A stretch of 64,000 nucleotides of DNA from Welwitschia mirabilis (Eukaryota; Gnetophyta; Gnetopsida; Welwitschiales), in contig JBOZIK010000001.1 of assembly GCA_051453625.1 (NCBI GenBank), forward strand, positions 83,175,571-83,239,570, given 5' to 3'. The notes below the pieces were generated by a model. It was not told where the DNA came from. It saw only the letters and a program-made list of their open reading frames with translations, and made no database searches. Positions 25,382 to 35,931 of the stretch are shown here, in pieces; position 1 is the first letter of the stretch; each line of letters starts with the position of its first letter. The translations under genes and the position numbers were made by a program.

Positions 25382-26130
25382 CCCTCTTGGAAGAAGATAT
25401 AAAGTTACCTAAGTAAAAATGCATGATAAAATATAATAACTCTATAAAGTTCTACTAAAAAAGGCAATGATTATAATAACACCAAGGATCAAGTCCTTAG
25501 AATAGTAAATGATAGGATCAAAAGCTGCTTAGAAATAGACCCACCTATTCACACTCTAAAATACACTTGAATTCTCAAAATTGAAATGATCATGTGGAAA
25601 TACTAAGAGTCTTAAAAAAAAAAATGAATGTTGCTAATGATACCAAAAACACCACTGATTCCATAGCCTCAAAATTTACTACAACCTTTCCATGATGAAG
25701 GAAGTGCAGCTATAGCTAGAGAAGTAAGGACTCATGAAGCATAGTCAACTGATCCCATAGTGGAGTTCCCATAGCTATCAATATTGCCAAGATTCCTTTC
25801 AGAAAATTTTACCTTGATGTGTTAGAACATCATGGTGATCATATAAATATGTATATGTATATGTATATAGCACAAATATATAGATCATAGTCATTATTTT
25901 CTCTCTCTTTCTTTCTTGCTTTTTTGAATAATTGTCACATGATCATACACATAAAAAGACAAAGATGAATAAGTAAGATAAAAGATAGAAAAAAACACAC
26001 TTAAACAATCAAAGACCTCATACCATTAAAAAGAAAAATCAAAATAACTAAGACAACCTTCTTCAGAGTAAAGTCCATAGACATGGAAACGTCTTAAAAT
26101 TGAGTAAATCCAGTCTTATCACTATATAAT
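25382..26130 (-). other. element 2 3' untranslated region (copy C)
   Basis: On the minus strand this contains GATCATGTG followed by a purine-rich stretch (about 25895-25950) and then text matching the element 1 3' region (ACTATGATCTA, AATATTGATAGCTATG). This shows that elements 1 and 2 share 3' architecture. A short TATATG repeat lies at 25847-25870. The region continues at 35853 on the other side of the CACTA insertion. No gene seen. Confidence 0.65.
25847..25870. repeat. short ATATGT microsatellite
   Basis: About four ATATGT-like units in a row. It lies in the segment missing from contig copy B. Confidence 0.7.
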
Positions 26131-26420
26131 CACTACTAGAAATATAGGTTTACTAAAAAAACACATTAAATATGTAGCTTTCTAAGGCATTTATTTTAAT
26201 AAATGCATTAAAAAGAATCCCTGGAAGCATTTTAAAGGTTTTTTTTCAAACATATGCCTTAAACACCATTCTGATTTTCTTTTAAGGCGTTTATTAAAAT
26301 TAATGCCTTAAAAAGAAGGTTACTTTTTAAGATGTTTATTTTAAGAAATGCCTTAAATAGTTTATGTTATTTAAGTCACTTAAGAAAACAAATTCCTTAA
26401 TAAATCACCTACTTTAAAAT
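26131..26420 (+). repeat. CACTA left terminal and subterminal repeats
   Basis: The terminal inverted repeat is followed by at least six units in which AAGGCATTTATTTTAATAAA and AAATGCCTTAAA forms face each other. In CACTA elements such subterminal repeats bind the element's own DNA-binding protein (TNPA in En/Spm). Confidence 0.8.
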
Positions 26421-26534
26421 AAAATTCATTCTTTCATTTCATGTGTTTCAATTTTTCTTTCACTTCATGCATTTGATATTTTTTTCGTTGTCCCAATGCT
26501 CATGTGTTTTTTCTTGGTTTTCCTAATGTTGCAG

Positions 26535-26808
26535 CCCAGTGATGCATGCATAAGAGGTTATGAATCTGATGGTGACTGTAGTCATCTATGACAAATGGTC
26601 TCATGTCACAAAGTTTCTAGACATGCTCATGCCTTAGTTGAATGATTCTACACTCTATGATGAATATCTTGTAAGGAATAAGCTTCAAGAACACATGCAC
26701 CATCACCAACAAGATGGTATGCATGACATCATTTTCTGCCTCCACACTGATCTTGTCTAGAATCTCATGAATATATGTAATCCTTGTCTCCACAAAGGCT
26801 AGTTATAG
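26535..26808 (+). pseudogene. SDP1-like triacylglycerol lipase exon fragment
   Basis: The frame from about 26572 reads VTVVIYDKWSHVTKFLDML, then LYDEYLVRNKLQEHMHHHQQ, DGMHDIIFCLHTDLV and NICNPCLHKG. This matches the conserved segment just N-terminal to the patatin domain of SUGAR-DEPENDENT1-type lipases, which hydrolyse storage triacylglycerol on oil bodies (pattern EEWAHAAKMLDKE, LVRNKLQELRHRRQEGSLRD, NMCNPELHKGRL). Two likely Arg codons and one Gln codon are now stops. The exon is bounded by TTGCAG on the left and TAG/GT on the right, so it was acquired as DNA with splice sites. The catalytic GXSXG part was not found nearby. It lies just inside the CACTA subterminal repeats. Confidence 0.75.
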
Positions 26809-28946
26809 GTTAGGGCTTTTCATGTTCACATTTTTAATTTTTTTTTTTTGACAATTTCATTCTCTTCTCCATTTGGCTTGCTAGTTTTACTTATTACTCA
26901 TTTTAACCTCTTGCTTGGATAATTGGAGTGAGTTTGTAAGATCTAAGATTTAGATTTTATTCTTAATTTTTAGCATGCTCTAATAGTAGCTAACCATAAT
27001 TTCAAGTAATGTTTTTAATGGAGAAGAAGAACTACATTAAGGGAAAATAAGAGATGTTGTTTTGTAATGTAGAGAAGAAGATACTAATTTCATAAACTAG
27101 AGGAGAAGGCATGACTAGCTATAATGGAGGAGGATAGAATCATAATATGATGTTCCATGAAACCAAAGGTGTAATGGAATCCATCATTAGATAAGATGCT
27201 ATCTACATTAGATCTTTTCTCTCTAAGGCATTTGCAAAAAGAGTATGTATTGTGTTTTTGTTTTAAATAAAAAAGAAAAAAAAGTAGTCATTTTGATGTT
27301 TAGTAAGCTGATTTTGGATTTCATCATAGATCTAACTGTGTGTTATGTTTATGGAGAGCCAATCAGAGAAAGAAGTGGATAGCAGGTAATGAAAAGCAAT
27401 AGAATTACTATTCAATTATGTTTCTTAAATGTAATTTTTGATCCTGGGCTAAATTCTAGAAGTAAGACAGCCTACATAATAAGTTGTTGTAATTTCTGAT
27501 CCTGGGCAGAATTGTTCCTATTTACATGAGCTAGACTATAATTTGATTGTCAATTCCTATTATCATTACTTCTATAGTAGTTATTAACAAGTTATTGTAA
27601 CTATGGCAAATGACATGGTTTTTGGAGATCATGTTTTACAGTTAGAATCACTGTTAGCAGATTGAGCAATTGAGAAATACCAAAAAGTAAACTAATAATT
27701 TTACTAAACCAATGTAGAAAAAGATTATTATGCAAAGTTTCTATCAATTATTAGTGTTAGAAATCTTGGAAAATTATAGATTTCCAATGAAACTAATTTA
27801 GAAACAAACAAAAGAGTCTAGAGACAATCAAGATGGACTATGTGATTCTTAATGAAGAGACCAATTTAAACATTGGCATGAAAAACAAGGTCATCTAGGG
27901 ACATATTATAAGGTTTATGATGGAAATATTTGCTAGGCCTTTGTAGGTTCTGTAACATATTTTTAGTCTAATGAAATTTGTGGTTATAGAGATAACTCAT
28001 CACTCTTCTTGTGGAGTATTGAATAATTTCAAAGAGATACAAAATTTGAAGATTGAGTTACTTGAATTAAAGTTTGACATTGAGGAGAGTATTCTACTTA
28101 AATGAAGGGCTCACTTTGATAGCACTCTTAAGAGCTATGTTATTCTAAGTGATGTTTCTATTCTATCCCCCTATAAGAGCAACGATGAGGTCAAACATGA
28201 AAAACATTTATTTCTTTAAAGTACTTACTAAATCTTTCCTATCTGGTATATTTCTGATTGGGTTTTCATTTTGACAAGAAATTTAAACACTCAGATGAAT
28301 TATCAATACTCTAAATCTTAATCTGAATTTGTGAAAAGGCCATAAAAATTACTTCTTGATTTTTTTTCTTTGTCCCCTTCATATTTTTTTACAACTAAAT
28401 CGAGTTGTGCTACTTATTTTAAATTAAACTCTTATCAAAACTTTCATTTGACTTGATCAATTTCTTGATGAATCTTTTTATTTCATTGAATTAATGAATT
28501 CCATGCAATGCATTTTACAATTATCTTAATAAGGATATATTTGGACTTCTAAGACATGCATTTATTATTAAAAAAATCCTTTGTATGTTTTATTTTAAAA
28601 GATTCTGATTTCTGTATTTTATTTTCTGCTAATGCATAGTTATAATTTTGATTCAAAATAAGTACTTTTGTTCTCTGAAAATAGGGCTTCTACAGATGAA
28701 AATTCTAGCAACATCTCTGAGTTACTTTACTTAAATGGAGGCCTAAAATTTGGAGTGGCCTAAATCATTAGCTCACTTATTGCTACATGTGTAAGAAATT
28801 ACCTCCTATAGAACATAATATCATAACATTCTACATTGGAAAAATTTACCATAATAAAAGTGTAAAACCACTCTATTCAGAGGATGGGTTATATTTATAT
28901 AATTAACATTGTAGGATTTTTTTTTTTGTTTTGTTTTTTGTATGAT
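26809..28946. other. CACTA interior, unassigned
   Basis: Mostly A+T-rich intron-like or decayed sequence. A fairly open frame at 28033-28110 reads FKEIQNLKIELLELKFDIEE and continues after one stop as AHFDSTLKSYVILSDVS. Its heptad-like leucines suggest a coiled coil, perhaps from a captured gene, but I cannot name it. No transposase motif seen. Confidence 0.4.
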
Positions 28947-29379
28947 TTCTACTTTACAAAAACTAGTTTCCAAATAAAAAATGACCCTGTTCTAAAGTAC
29001 ATGATATTAAAATGTTGTAATGCTTGAAGTGAAAATCTTATTGAGCTAGTGTCATGATGTGATCATTTTCCTTTTTTTTTAATATTTTCTATCTAAATTC
29101 TAATTTGCAAAATTTGGTCAAAAATCACAAATGGACTTATCCTAAAGTACCTAAGATTATAATGGTCATAATTATTAAAGTGATTATGTGGCCTTACTGC
29201 TATCATGATGTAAACACACTGTTTTATTTTACAATATTTTCCATTTAAATTCTACTTTGCAAATTCTAGTTTTCAAATAAAAAATGGCCTAATCCTAAGG
29301 TATATGAAATTAAAATGGTTGTCATGCTTGAAATAAAAATGTTACATGTCTGCTGTCATGATGTGAACATTCTCTTTTA
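28947..29379. repeat. three-unit tandem repeat, about 150 bp period
   Basis: Units start near 28945, 29094 and 29247, each beginning ATTCTACTTTGCAAA-like and containing AAATAAAAAATGGCC-like and GTCATGATGTGAACA-like blocks. The units are diverged by roughly a fifth. No coding sense. Confidence 0.75.
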
Positions 29380-31783
29380 GTCTACAGTACTAGCTTATAA
29401 CATCAACCACTGCCATACCTTTGCAGTATAGTAACTTTATATCTAGGGAATTAACTATTTAGATTAAAAATTTAGACAAATGTTAAAGCATTGATTGAGA
29501 TAAAACTTGAGAAATTCAATAATTTGTAGGAGGAATCATCATTATATTGGAGGAAAATAGAAAATGTAAATCTAAATTTTAAAAGAAAAACTAAAGAGGT
29601 ATGCATTTTTTAATTAAGTCATGTACACTTCTATATTTTTTGTAAGGACTTTGAAATTAAATTTTTTATAATATCTATACATTTTTCTTTGTGAATATGA
29701 TTATCTTTTATAGGTAGGTAGCCATATTGAAGAGCTTGAGAAAATATAATTTTATCAATTTCTATGAAAGTTACATTAAATTTTCTAGCCCAAATAGGAG
29801 AAAACTGAGCTTCCATGTATATGAAAGATACCATGCTAAAGCATATGATCTAGTAAAGTCATTTAACATATCAGTCAAACAGCATGAAAATGTTAATGCA
29901 ATTGATTATACATAAAATAATGACATTCAATAATCAACAAAAAATAATATGAATATGCCTTAAGTGGATCAGACGTGCTTTGTGTGTTGTGAATCATTTT
30001 GTCTTTCTACTTTAGATCACATTTGTGCAGTGTTTGATTTGATTTAAAAGAAGGAAAGAGGGCATTATTTTGAAGAAATGAAGATATTCTTGAACTCCTA
30101 GATAGCTGACTAGTACTATATTATTTGCTAGGAATTCAGGAGAAGGCTCACAAATGTAGAGAGCATTCAAACGAGGGGTAAAAAAATGTAATAAAAAATA
30201 CACCCAGCAAAGGGAGAAGTGCCATTTTGGCATTTGCCATGGATAGCATGGTTTGAAAGACATTAAGAAAAGGAAATTAAAGAATGGTTAATCTCCTCTC
30301 CTTTTCTTCCATTCTCATAGATTGATACAATAACTGTGCGTCTAGAAACCTTATTGGATTTCTTATTAAAATAATAAATGTTATCACTATAGGCAATATT
30401 CTTTCTTTTCTTGATAGCTATGTCATCTTTTTTTTAGTTTCATATGTTTAAAATTGCCATGTTCTTTGCCCACGTATGCATGATTGCATTTCAATTTTTG
30501 GATATTCACATCCAGTTACCTTATCTTATCTCTACTTTATTTTTGCAATCCTTCTTTCCTTTCACTTTTTCATTATCATGATAGTTTTCTTCAACACTTT
30601 TTTTATCTCTTCTTGCTTGCTTGTCTCTGTCTTTATCATTTTTCTATCTCTTATCTTCTTTTTTAATTCTATTCTTATCTTTATATTTTGTTTTCATTGC
30701 ATCTTAAATTTTGTTTTTAATATCTCTTTTGTCTTGTCCTCTTTTTGCCTCTTACTATTTTTCTCTTTACTAAACGTTTTTAATCCTAATCTTCTAATAA
30801 AATTTTACCATCTATTTAGCTCTTGGACTAATTCTTAACTTTGCTTTAAGATAGCTTCCCATGCTATTTGATAGGGAATTTAATCTAGAAAACCTACTAC
30901 TTGTATAGGATGCAATACTTACATTACCTGATAATTGCCTTAATGATTCTGCATCTCATATCAGCATTATTTGCTAGGCCTACTGCTATAAGTTAACTTC
31001 AAAGCTTTTAAACTTTTCACAAAATTCTATTATGCATAAGCTCATTAAAATGATAATATTACTATAGGAATTAACATTGGATGCAAATGATATTTACCCC
31101 ATTCATAAGGAAGTTAGCCCCAACATTGAGAGTGCTATTTCTAAGAACTTAGCAAAAGCTCTAGTAATTCAACCCCCATAAATAGTGGTCATAAGGCCAT
31201 AGTTCTGCATCACCAATACTCAGGTCCCTATCTATCCCATGAGTTACAGGTATCAGTTCCTGACAGTTACTAGGAACAGAGATGGAAATATTCCATATTG
31301 AAAAGATGAAATCTTGAAAACTTGTCTCACCGAGGAGAAGAATCTAATGGTTTTAAATAAGTTTATAATTAGTATCATACTAAAACAAACCCCTCAAATC
31401 TGTTAGTGGCATAAGATTTAGAGATGAAGGTTTCGAGCAACCCTCATGGTAGTAGGAATTTGTAGGAAGAGCCAATAGGGAGCTTGATATATCTTTGTTA
31501 AAAACTGCCCATTTTTTTTGCATTAGAACAAAGGGCCTAAATACCCTTAAAATATAATGAAAATAGGGAAGGATAAGTAACAGGAGAGGAAAATTATAAA
31601 GTGGTTTTAATAATCATTTATTATGAAGTTTGATCCTTAAAAATACACCATAAGATTCCCCCTTGATATCAAATCTAAGAACTAGATTGTCATCATAATT
31701 AAAGTTCTAAAATAAGCCTCCAACATAGCAATGCATTTAGAATTTACCACATCAAGTATGGACTAACCTTTATAAACTAAAAT

Positions 31784-31878
31784 AACCATGATAATATGGA
31801 CTAATTGCAATAATATAGACTAACTATAATAATATGGACTAACCATGGTAATGTGGATTAACCATGATAATGTAGACT
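31784..31878. repeat. 19-bp minisatellite, five units
   Basis: Five consecutive 19-base units resembling AACCATGATAATATGGACT begin at 31784, 31803, 31822, 31841 and 31860, with a partial unit after them. Each differs from the consensus at a few bases. Confidence 0.85.
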
Positions 31879-32251
31879 AACCACAACAATAGATAATTCC
31901 AAGCAAATTTCATGTAAAAATGATGTTGTGAAAAGTGTCTCATACCACTTCTTATAAGATCATATTTATATGAAATTATAACATTTATTAGTTGCGAAAA
32001 GTCCACAAATTAAATTTCACAAGTCAATCATCCATTCCACCTCACTTCACTCGATGGGAGTTGACAATTTTTAAGTACTTAACAAAATGATTAAAAAATG
32101 AAAATACTAAGTTAACCCTCCACTCACTTTAACTTGCTTGTATCTACTCACTTCCCAACATGAAAAAAGAAAACTTTCTTTATTTAATGTATTTTACAAG
32201 TAATGATGAAAGCAATTGAACTTACCCAAAGAACAACATATAGATAGAAAT

Positions 32252-32515
32252 AAAGTGGCTACTAAATTTCAATAAGAGGATTTGATTGGCAAAATATAAC
32301 TTTTGGGAAATAATGAGATAATACAAGATACAANNNNNNNNNNNNNNNNNNNNNNNNNNNNNNNNNNNNNNNNNNNNNNNNNNNNNNNNNNNNNNNNNNN
32401 NNNNNNNNNNNNNNNNNNNNNNNNNNNNNNNNNAAAGTGGCTACTAAATTTCAATAAGAGGATTTGATTGGAAAAATATAACTTTTGGGAAATAATGAGA
32501 TAATACAAGATACAA
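32252..32515. repeat. 82-bp duplication around gap 32334-32433
   Basis: 32252-32333 reappears at 32434-32515 with a single visible base difference, starting at the first base after the gap. This is the shortest and most similar of the gap-flanking duplications. Confidence 0.88.
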
Positions 32516-33608
32516 CAGAATGAAATTCCCAGTGGTCCTAAATGTTGATGGATCTCAGTGCATCTTTCTATCACTCCTTAAATAATGGATCTGAAAAAAT
32601 TTCTCCATTAAGGGTTTTAACTCCATAATTTTTTATAACTTCTTTGTAGATTTGTCATGCAGACCTAATTTTCCATTGTTACATTTTTATCAAAATTATT
32701 GACTGTGAGAATTTACTTTACCATTAGATCTTATTAATTTTACTTTTATTTTGTAGCACAACATTATTTTTCGTTGTCACTTGCTTTTATAAAACTTTAG
32801 TGTCTCATCTACATCACTGCGTGATTATAGTATTTCAAAGGAGAGGACTCCAAAGATATGTCATTGTGGTGTGAACTAACCTTGTGGAAGAGTAGACATT
32901 ACAAACGTTTAAGTTACAGTTACAAACCATTGATTGAAAGGGACAGTGTCTTGAATATAAAGTGAAATACATAAAGAATGCACAAAAGATCTCTGAGGAA
33001 AAGCAATAAGGCAATCCCTAATGTTGTAATGCCTAATACATAGGGGATTGAAGCAGGTTGAATCATTATCAAGGATTTTGATTTGGCAACTATAGCCACT
33101 GATTTCTTTGTTAGTGTTTTTGTGTTTAGTTTATAGCATAATCTAAATGTTTTCCTAATTATACAAAGTGAATATAAACCAAAAATATACCTACAATTCA
33201 GGGAAATGGATTTGAAGTAGGTGCCTCCAATATCTACAAAAAGGTCAAGAAACAAAATGCTATCATTTATAAAAACTCATAAGGCTCTTATTAAATTCTC
33301 TTTCTTAGAGATATTATTTTTTAATGATTTGTAAGATAAAGATAGGAAGGAACTTAATTTTTGACAACATAGATCTTGCAATAATGCTTATGAGTTCTTT
33401 AAGTTATAAAGAGTTGATTAAGTAATAGTACTAGGTAAGAAATCATTTTGTCCTGCTATGTGGTGTATAGTGGATGCTATCAAGATAACAATTTGACTTT
33501 TATTTATGCTATCTTTTCATGCAAGTTTATCATATATTCTATGTTGATTTAACTCTCAGATGTAACATTTCAACAGGAATAATTAGCAGTCTTAAGTTTG
33601 ATTTATTA

Positions 33609-34528
33609 TGGAGGAAGCACTACTATGGACTATTAAAGGCGAGCAAGGCAATTTTGTGCCATAGTTCATTGATGAATTTTTAGAAAGAAGTAAAAATAAA
33701 GGTATGGAAGGATATTTCTGCATGTATGTGCTATTCCTCTATTGTTCAAGTAACATTACAATCAATTTCATAAATAACTATATGCAATTCTCATGTTCAA
33801 GTAACTTTATTACATATCTCAGATAGATGAGGGAGTAGTATTAAAACATTTTGACTGGTCTGAAAAGAAAGCATATACATTGCATGAACTTGCTCTTAGC
33901 TATAGATATCTAAAGAAGCTAGATATAGAAATTTTATCATTAGAAGAATATCTACAACATCCATGTAAAACTTCTCTAAATAAAATGAACGTCTTATTAG
34001 ATAAGTAAACTTCAAGTATGTATAAGCTTACTTTTTTTATCTTTGTTTTGTTTTAACCATGTACATTAAGACTTTTTACTGTATAGATTAGAGAGAAGCA
34101 CTTATGACCTAGTAATTAGGAGAAAACAGGAAATGAGACTCTACAAAAAGTATCACGTTCCAATCAACTAGATGCTAGACTCAGGGATGATTAAAAAGGT
34201 AGCATCCCATACTTCATTTTCAATTTAAAAAAAGGAATTACATTATCTAGGTTATGCTTATGAATAGTTTAGGACTTCTTTTCTATCAAATGATACTAAT
34301 GTATTGTTATGTGACTTGTACACTTTGAATTCTTATGTCACTTATTCTGTAAACCATAACAAATAGAATATTTACTAGGATGCAGTTAAAAATCTCTTCT
34401 ATAAAACTAGCATAGAAGTACATAAAGAGAATTTCCATGAGCTTGAAGTAAATGGAAACCTAGAAAAGGAATTTTCACACAAGGCTTTAGTGCTTTAAGG
34501 AGTGCAATTTTCATTTCAGGTTTATCAG
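33609..34528 (+). pseudogene. CHUP1/IPGA1-family gene fragment with introns
   Basis: Exons at about 33823-34004, 34087-34198 and 34386-34528 have GT...AG junctions and encode VLKHFDWSEKKAYTLHELAL, YRYLKKLDIE, LERSTYDLVIRRKQEMRLYK, MLDSGMIKK and KYMKRI. These match in order the C-terminal domain of CHUP1-like proteins, which act in actin-based chloroplast positioning or, for IPGA1, microtubule organisation. A weaker exon at 33609-33701 (TIKGEQGNFVP, FIDEF) fits the preceding segment. Stops replace a conserved Trp (before MLDSGM) and at least two other codons; the last exon also loses a base. Introns show acquisition as genomic DNA. It lies inside the CACTA element, so transposon capture is inferred. 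The N-terminal actin-binding region is not seen. Confidence 0.8.
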
Positions 34529-35434
34529 GTATGATAACAAGAAGAAATTAGGATAGCTAAGAGAACTAGTACCATTTTTCTTTGATTTAAATGCTGGTCC
34601 TTTTATCAATTTGTTAATTTACTAGAGGTTTTGATGATAAAACAATATGTGAGTTTGAAGAACTAAAAATTCTTTCTTCTAATTAGAATAAGGAATAATA
34701 AAGTCTATAGCCCTCTGTCTCATCGTTTAACAATCTTGTAAAACAAGCCCCTATAATCTTCGTCTTGGGTAATAAGATATCCAATAAAAGTTTCTTATTT
34801 ACAAATAGACACATTGTGCTTCAAACTAGCTAGAAGGTAGTAAAAGTTTCCTTGAGAAGAATCCACATATTAGTATACAATACTTATCATCACTTGTTAC
34901 TGTAATGCACAATTTCATAAGACATAAATCTACTTTCATAATATAATGATGTATAGTTTCCCTAAATTAAGCAAATTTACAAATATCTTTTATCATTTTA
35001 CTTAGTCATACATCTTTGAAGGGTTACTATTGTGAAATTTTCTTTTCTTCCCCTCATTTCTACTTGTGTAAATTAGTTAATGTGTTTGTGGTTATAAGCT
35101 AGTTAATAATCCATGATTCTTCCATTTTACTGTACTGATGCTTTGTAGAGACAAGATCTACTATTTGTTAAGTTGAATACATTGATGTCTTTTATCTGGA
35201 AAATAAGGATGGCTTATTATTATTGGTCTAATATCAATTGTATAAGCAACTTTACAAGAAGTATTTGACACATGGAAGTTAAATAAACCATTGATAGTAG
35301 ATGTGATTGATGGAATCCATTCCAAGGATGTGCTCTAGTGTTAACTTGAATAGACATATATTTACGAGAAAGAATGAGACGTATATAAATCATCTAAATA
35401 GTACATAAATTATGTATTTTTTAACCATGGAACT
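34529..35434. other. CACTA interior after the CHUP1-like fragment, nothing recognised
   Basis: A+T-rich sequence without a convincing frame. It may hold further decayed 3' parts of the captured gene, but I cannot align any. Confidence 0.4.
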
Positions 35435-35852
35435 TTTTGAGGCATTTAGTTAAAAAAACACCTCAAATGGCTTTTAAGGTATTTATCTGAAAAAATGCCT
35501 CAAATGGATTTTAAGCATTCATTTGCAAAATGCCTCAAAAGGATTTTGAGGTGCTTCTTAAAAAAATGCCTTAAAAGACATTTTAAGATGTTCATCTAAA
35601 AAAATGCTTTAAAAGGCTTGGCATTGGTTTGTAAAAAATGCCTCAAAAGGATTTTTTTGGCACTTCTTAGAAAAACACCTTAAAGACATTTTAAGGCATT
35701 TTTATTCAAATGCCTTAGAAATGCCTGCAAGCTTTTAAGGTGATTCTTTTTAAAGTTCTTTATGAAAAAATGCCTTAAAATCATTTAAGGAATTTTTTTA
35801 TTACTTTTTAAGGATTTTGGAAATGCCTTAAAATCCTATATTTCTTTTATTG
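35435..35852 (-). repeat. CACTA right terminal and subterminal repeats
   Basis: More than ten units of AAATGCCTTAAA, AAATGCCTCAAA and TTTTAAGGCATTT type, ending in CCTATATTTCTTTTATTG. This array is longer than the left one and uses a GCCTCAAA variant not seen on the left. The terminal repeat keeps the CCTATATTTCT core. AAT at 35853-35855 completes the target duplication. Confidence 0.8.
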
Positions 35853-35931
35853 AATAACCAAGTACGAATGCTAGTTGTGAAAACTTCATAAAGTAATACA
35901 TAAGTTAAGTTTAAAAGATGATTAAGTAACA

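Larger units (their letters stand above)
16481..26420. repeat. duplicated segment around gap 21200-21299
   Basis: 16481-21199 aligns to 21300 through about 26420, the second copy starting at the first base after the gap. Both carry the element 2 LTR, its polypurine tract and the same CACTA end at the same site with the same AAT. The main structural difference is a segment of about 320 bases present only in the second copy. This is one locus represented twice. Confidence 0.88.
29380..33608. other. CACTA interior, unassigned
   Basis: No confident gene. Open stretches at 29727-29915 (ending YERYHAKAYDLVKSFNIS) and about 31072-31175 (reading ELTLDANDIYPIHKEVSPN, preceded by TATAG) look exon-like but are unrecognised. 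30476-30840 is T-rich and gives low-complexity frames. The 100-N gap at 32334-32433 has 32252-32333 repeated at 32434-32515. Confidence 0.4.
26131..35852 (+). mobile_element. CACTA (En/Spm-type) transposon carrying host gene fragments
   Basis: The left end CACTACTAGAAATATAGG and the right end CCTATATTTCTTTTATTG are inverted relatives, flanked by AAT on both sides (26128-26130 and 35853-35855), the 3-bp duplication expected of CACTA elements. Both ends have subterminal arrays of AAGGCATTT/AAATGCCTTA units. I recognise no transposase (TNPD or TNPA type), so it is probably non-autonomous. It contains a lipase-like exon, a CHUP1-like gene fragment, a 150-bp tandem repeat and a 19-bp minisatellite. 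A 100-N gap at 32334-32433 is flanked by an 82-base duplication. It lies in the 3' region of element 2. The right terminal repeat is decayed (expected TAGTAGTG). Confidence 0.82.

Noticed and set aside
30476-30838. 120-codon hydrophobic frame on the plus strand
   Set aside because: Low-complexity T-rich DNA giving Phe/Leu/Ile/Ser runs; no domain and no neighbours to support a membrane protein.
32810-32860. Short CHCG-containing peptide near 32850, like a GRF-type zinc finger
   Set aside because: Only a few residues match and the rest of the finger is not present.
32920-33255. 111-codon minus-strand frame in the CACTA interior
   Set aside because: No recognisable similarity, opposite to the strand of the captured gene fragments, and plain hydrophobic composition; left unassigned.
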